Shown here in pieces: positions 4,655 to 5,098 of a stretch of 5,098 nucleotides of DNA. Numbering within the stretch: the first letter of the stretch is position 1; the number at the start of each line of letters is the position of its first letter. Source of the stretch: Legionella genomosp. 1 (GTDB lineage Bacteria; Pseudomonadota; Gammaproteobacteria; Legionellales; Legionellaceae). The position numbers and the translations under genes were made by a program. A model generated the notes under the pieces. That model worked only from the letters and a program-made list of their open reading frames with translations. It was not told where the DNA came from and made no database searches. The DNA lies in NCBI GenBank assembly GCA_945901965.1, contig CAMDMN010000179.1:1-5098 (forward strand). Reading direction: 5' to 3'.

Positions 4655-5098
4655 GTGGAATTAACTACTCTTTTTCTTATCTTATTTGGATTAATTGTGT
4701 TTGCAGGATTTTTTGCAAGTGCCGAAATTGGGATGATGTCATTAAATCGTTATCGCCTGCGTCACTTGGTCAAAAAAAAGAATAAACAAGCGGTAAGAGT
4801 AAATCAAATGCTAGCTCATCCTGATCGCCTGCTTAGTGTTGTTTTAATTGGTAATACTTTAGCTAATATTGTGGGTTCAATGGTTGCGACAATCATTGGG
4901 CAGCAGTTGTACGGTGAGATTGGTATTGCCGTTGCTACAGCATTATTGACCTTAGTTATTTTGATTTTCTCAGAAATGGCACCTAAAACATTCGCAGCTA
5001 TTTATCCTCAGCAGGTGGCCTTTGCTTGCTCTTTACCATTAAAAATCTTACAGATTATTTTTTCACCATTAGTTCATCTTACAAGTTTGGTAACTAAC
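4655..5098 (+). CDS. CNNM/CorC-family (YfjD-like, DUF21) inner-membrane transporter, N-terminal part; runs off the right edge
   Basis: This is the transmembrane (CNNM, formerly DUF21) domain of the HlyC/CorC family, linked to Mg2+/Co2+ export or homeostasis. The 148 visible residues start at a GTG with a good ribosome-binding site. Membrane segments are apparent at about 3-22, 58-84, 89-107 and 122-142. Family motifs are FFASAEIGMMSLNRYRLRHL at 19-38 (the F-F-x-x-(S/A)-E helix implicated in cation binding), HPDRLLSVVLIGNTLANI at 55-72, and FSEMAPKTFAAIYP at 105-118 (the conserved E-x-x-P-K-T). The CBS pair and CorC/HlyC C-terminal domain must lie past the edge if the protein is full length. 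The closest layout I recall is E. coli YfjD. It diverges from ffh, the arrangement seen in many gammaproteobacteria. Transport direction and ion are family knowledge, not visible here. Confidence 0.92.
   Translation, partial: MELTTLFLILFGLIVFAGFFASAEIGMMSLNRYRLRHLVKKKNKQAVRVNQMLAHPDRLLSVVLIGNTLANIVGSMVATIIGQQLYGEIGIAVATALLTLVILIFSEMAPKTFAAIYPQQVAFACSLPLKILQIIFSPLVHLTSLVTN

Noticed and set aside
1..5098. CRISPR arrays, insertion sequences, tRNA/rRNA genes, riboswitches, phage or toxin–antitoxin genes
   Set aside because: I looked for spaced direct repeats, terminal inverted repeats, tRNA-like cloverleaf signatures and small gene pairs on both strands and found none.

Overview
This is an AT-rich stretch of a gammaproteobacterial chromosome. 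It carries the housekeeping order ffh – rpsP – rimM – trmD – rplS, followed by a DNA-repair methyltransferase gene (ogt). The protein wording (TrmD, Ffh, the CNNM-type membrane protein and the small secreted protein) recalls Legionella and its relatives. That placement comes from memory of the families, not from a search.

Layout from left to right. Positions 1-242 (minus) hold the first 80 codons of a YgjP-like zinc metallopeptidase gene, cut by the window edge and carrying an in-frame TAA at codon 8. Positions 253-531 (minus) hold a small exported-protein gene that reads through all 93 codons except for one TGA at codon 19, at the predicted signal-peptide cleavage site. Positions 532-621 hold a -10-like promoter for these two genes and a strong intrinsic terminator that closes the operon to its right. 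Positions 622-2996 (minus) are the compact operon rpsP (S16), rimM, trmD, rplS (L19), ogt, with gaps of 3-28 nt. Positions 2997-3131 hold the likely operon promoter. Positions 3132-4511 (minus) are ffh, the signal recognition particle GTPase. Positions 4512-4654 separate two diverging genes and hold two back-to-back extended -10 promoters. Position 4655 to the right edge (plus) is the N-terminal half of a CNNM/CorC-family (YfjD-like) membrane protein with a GTG start.

How they work together: S16 and L19 are ribosomal proteins, RimM matures the 30S subunit, TrmD makes m1G37 in tRNA, and Ffh targets nascent membrane proteins. All serve translation and export. Ogt repairs alkylated guanine and appears to be a passenger at the operon end. 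The ribosomal-protein genes have strong Shine-Dalgarno sites, whereas rimM (GTG start), trmD and ogt have weak or no sites and lie 3-6 nt behind the previous stop. This suggests unequal translation within one mRNA.

I found no undescribed defence, mobile or RNA system here. The least ordinary part is the left 530 bp, where two neighbouring genes are each interrupted by one premature stop while the rest of each frame stays intact.
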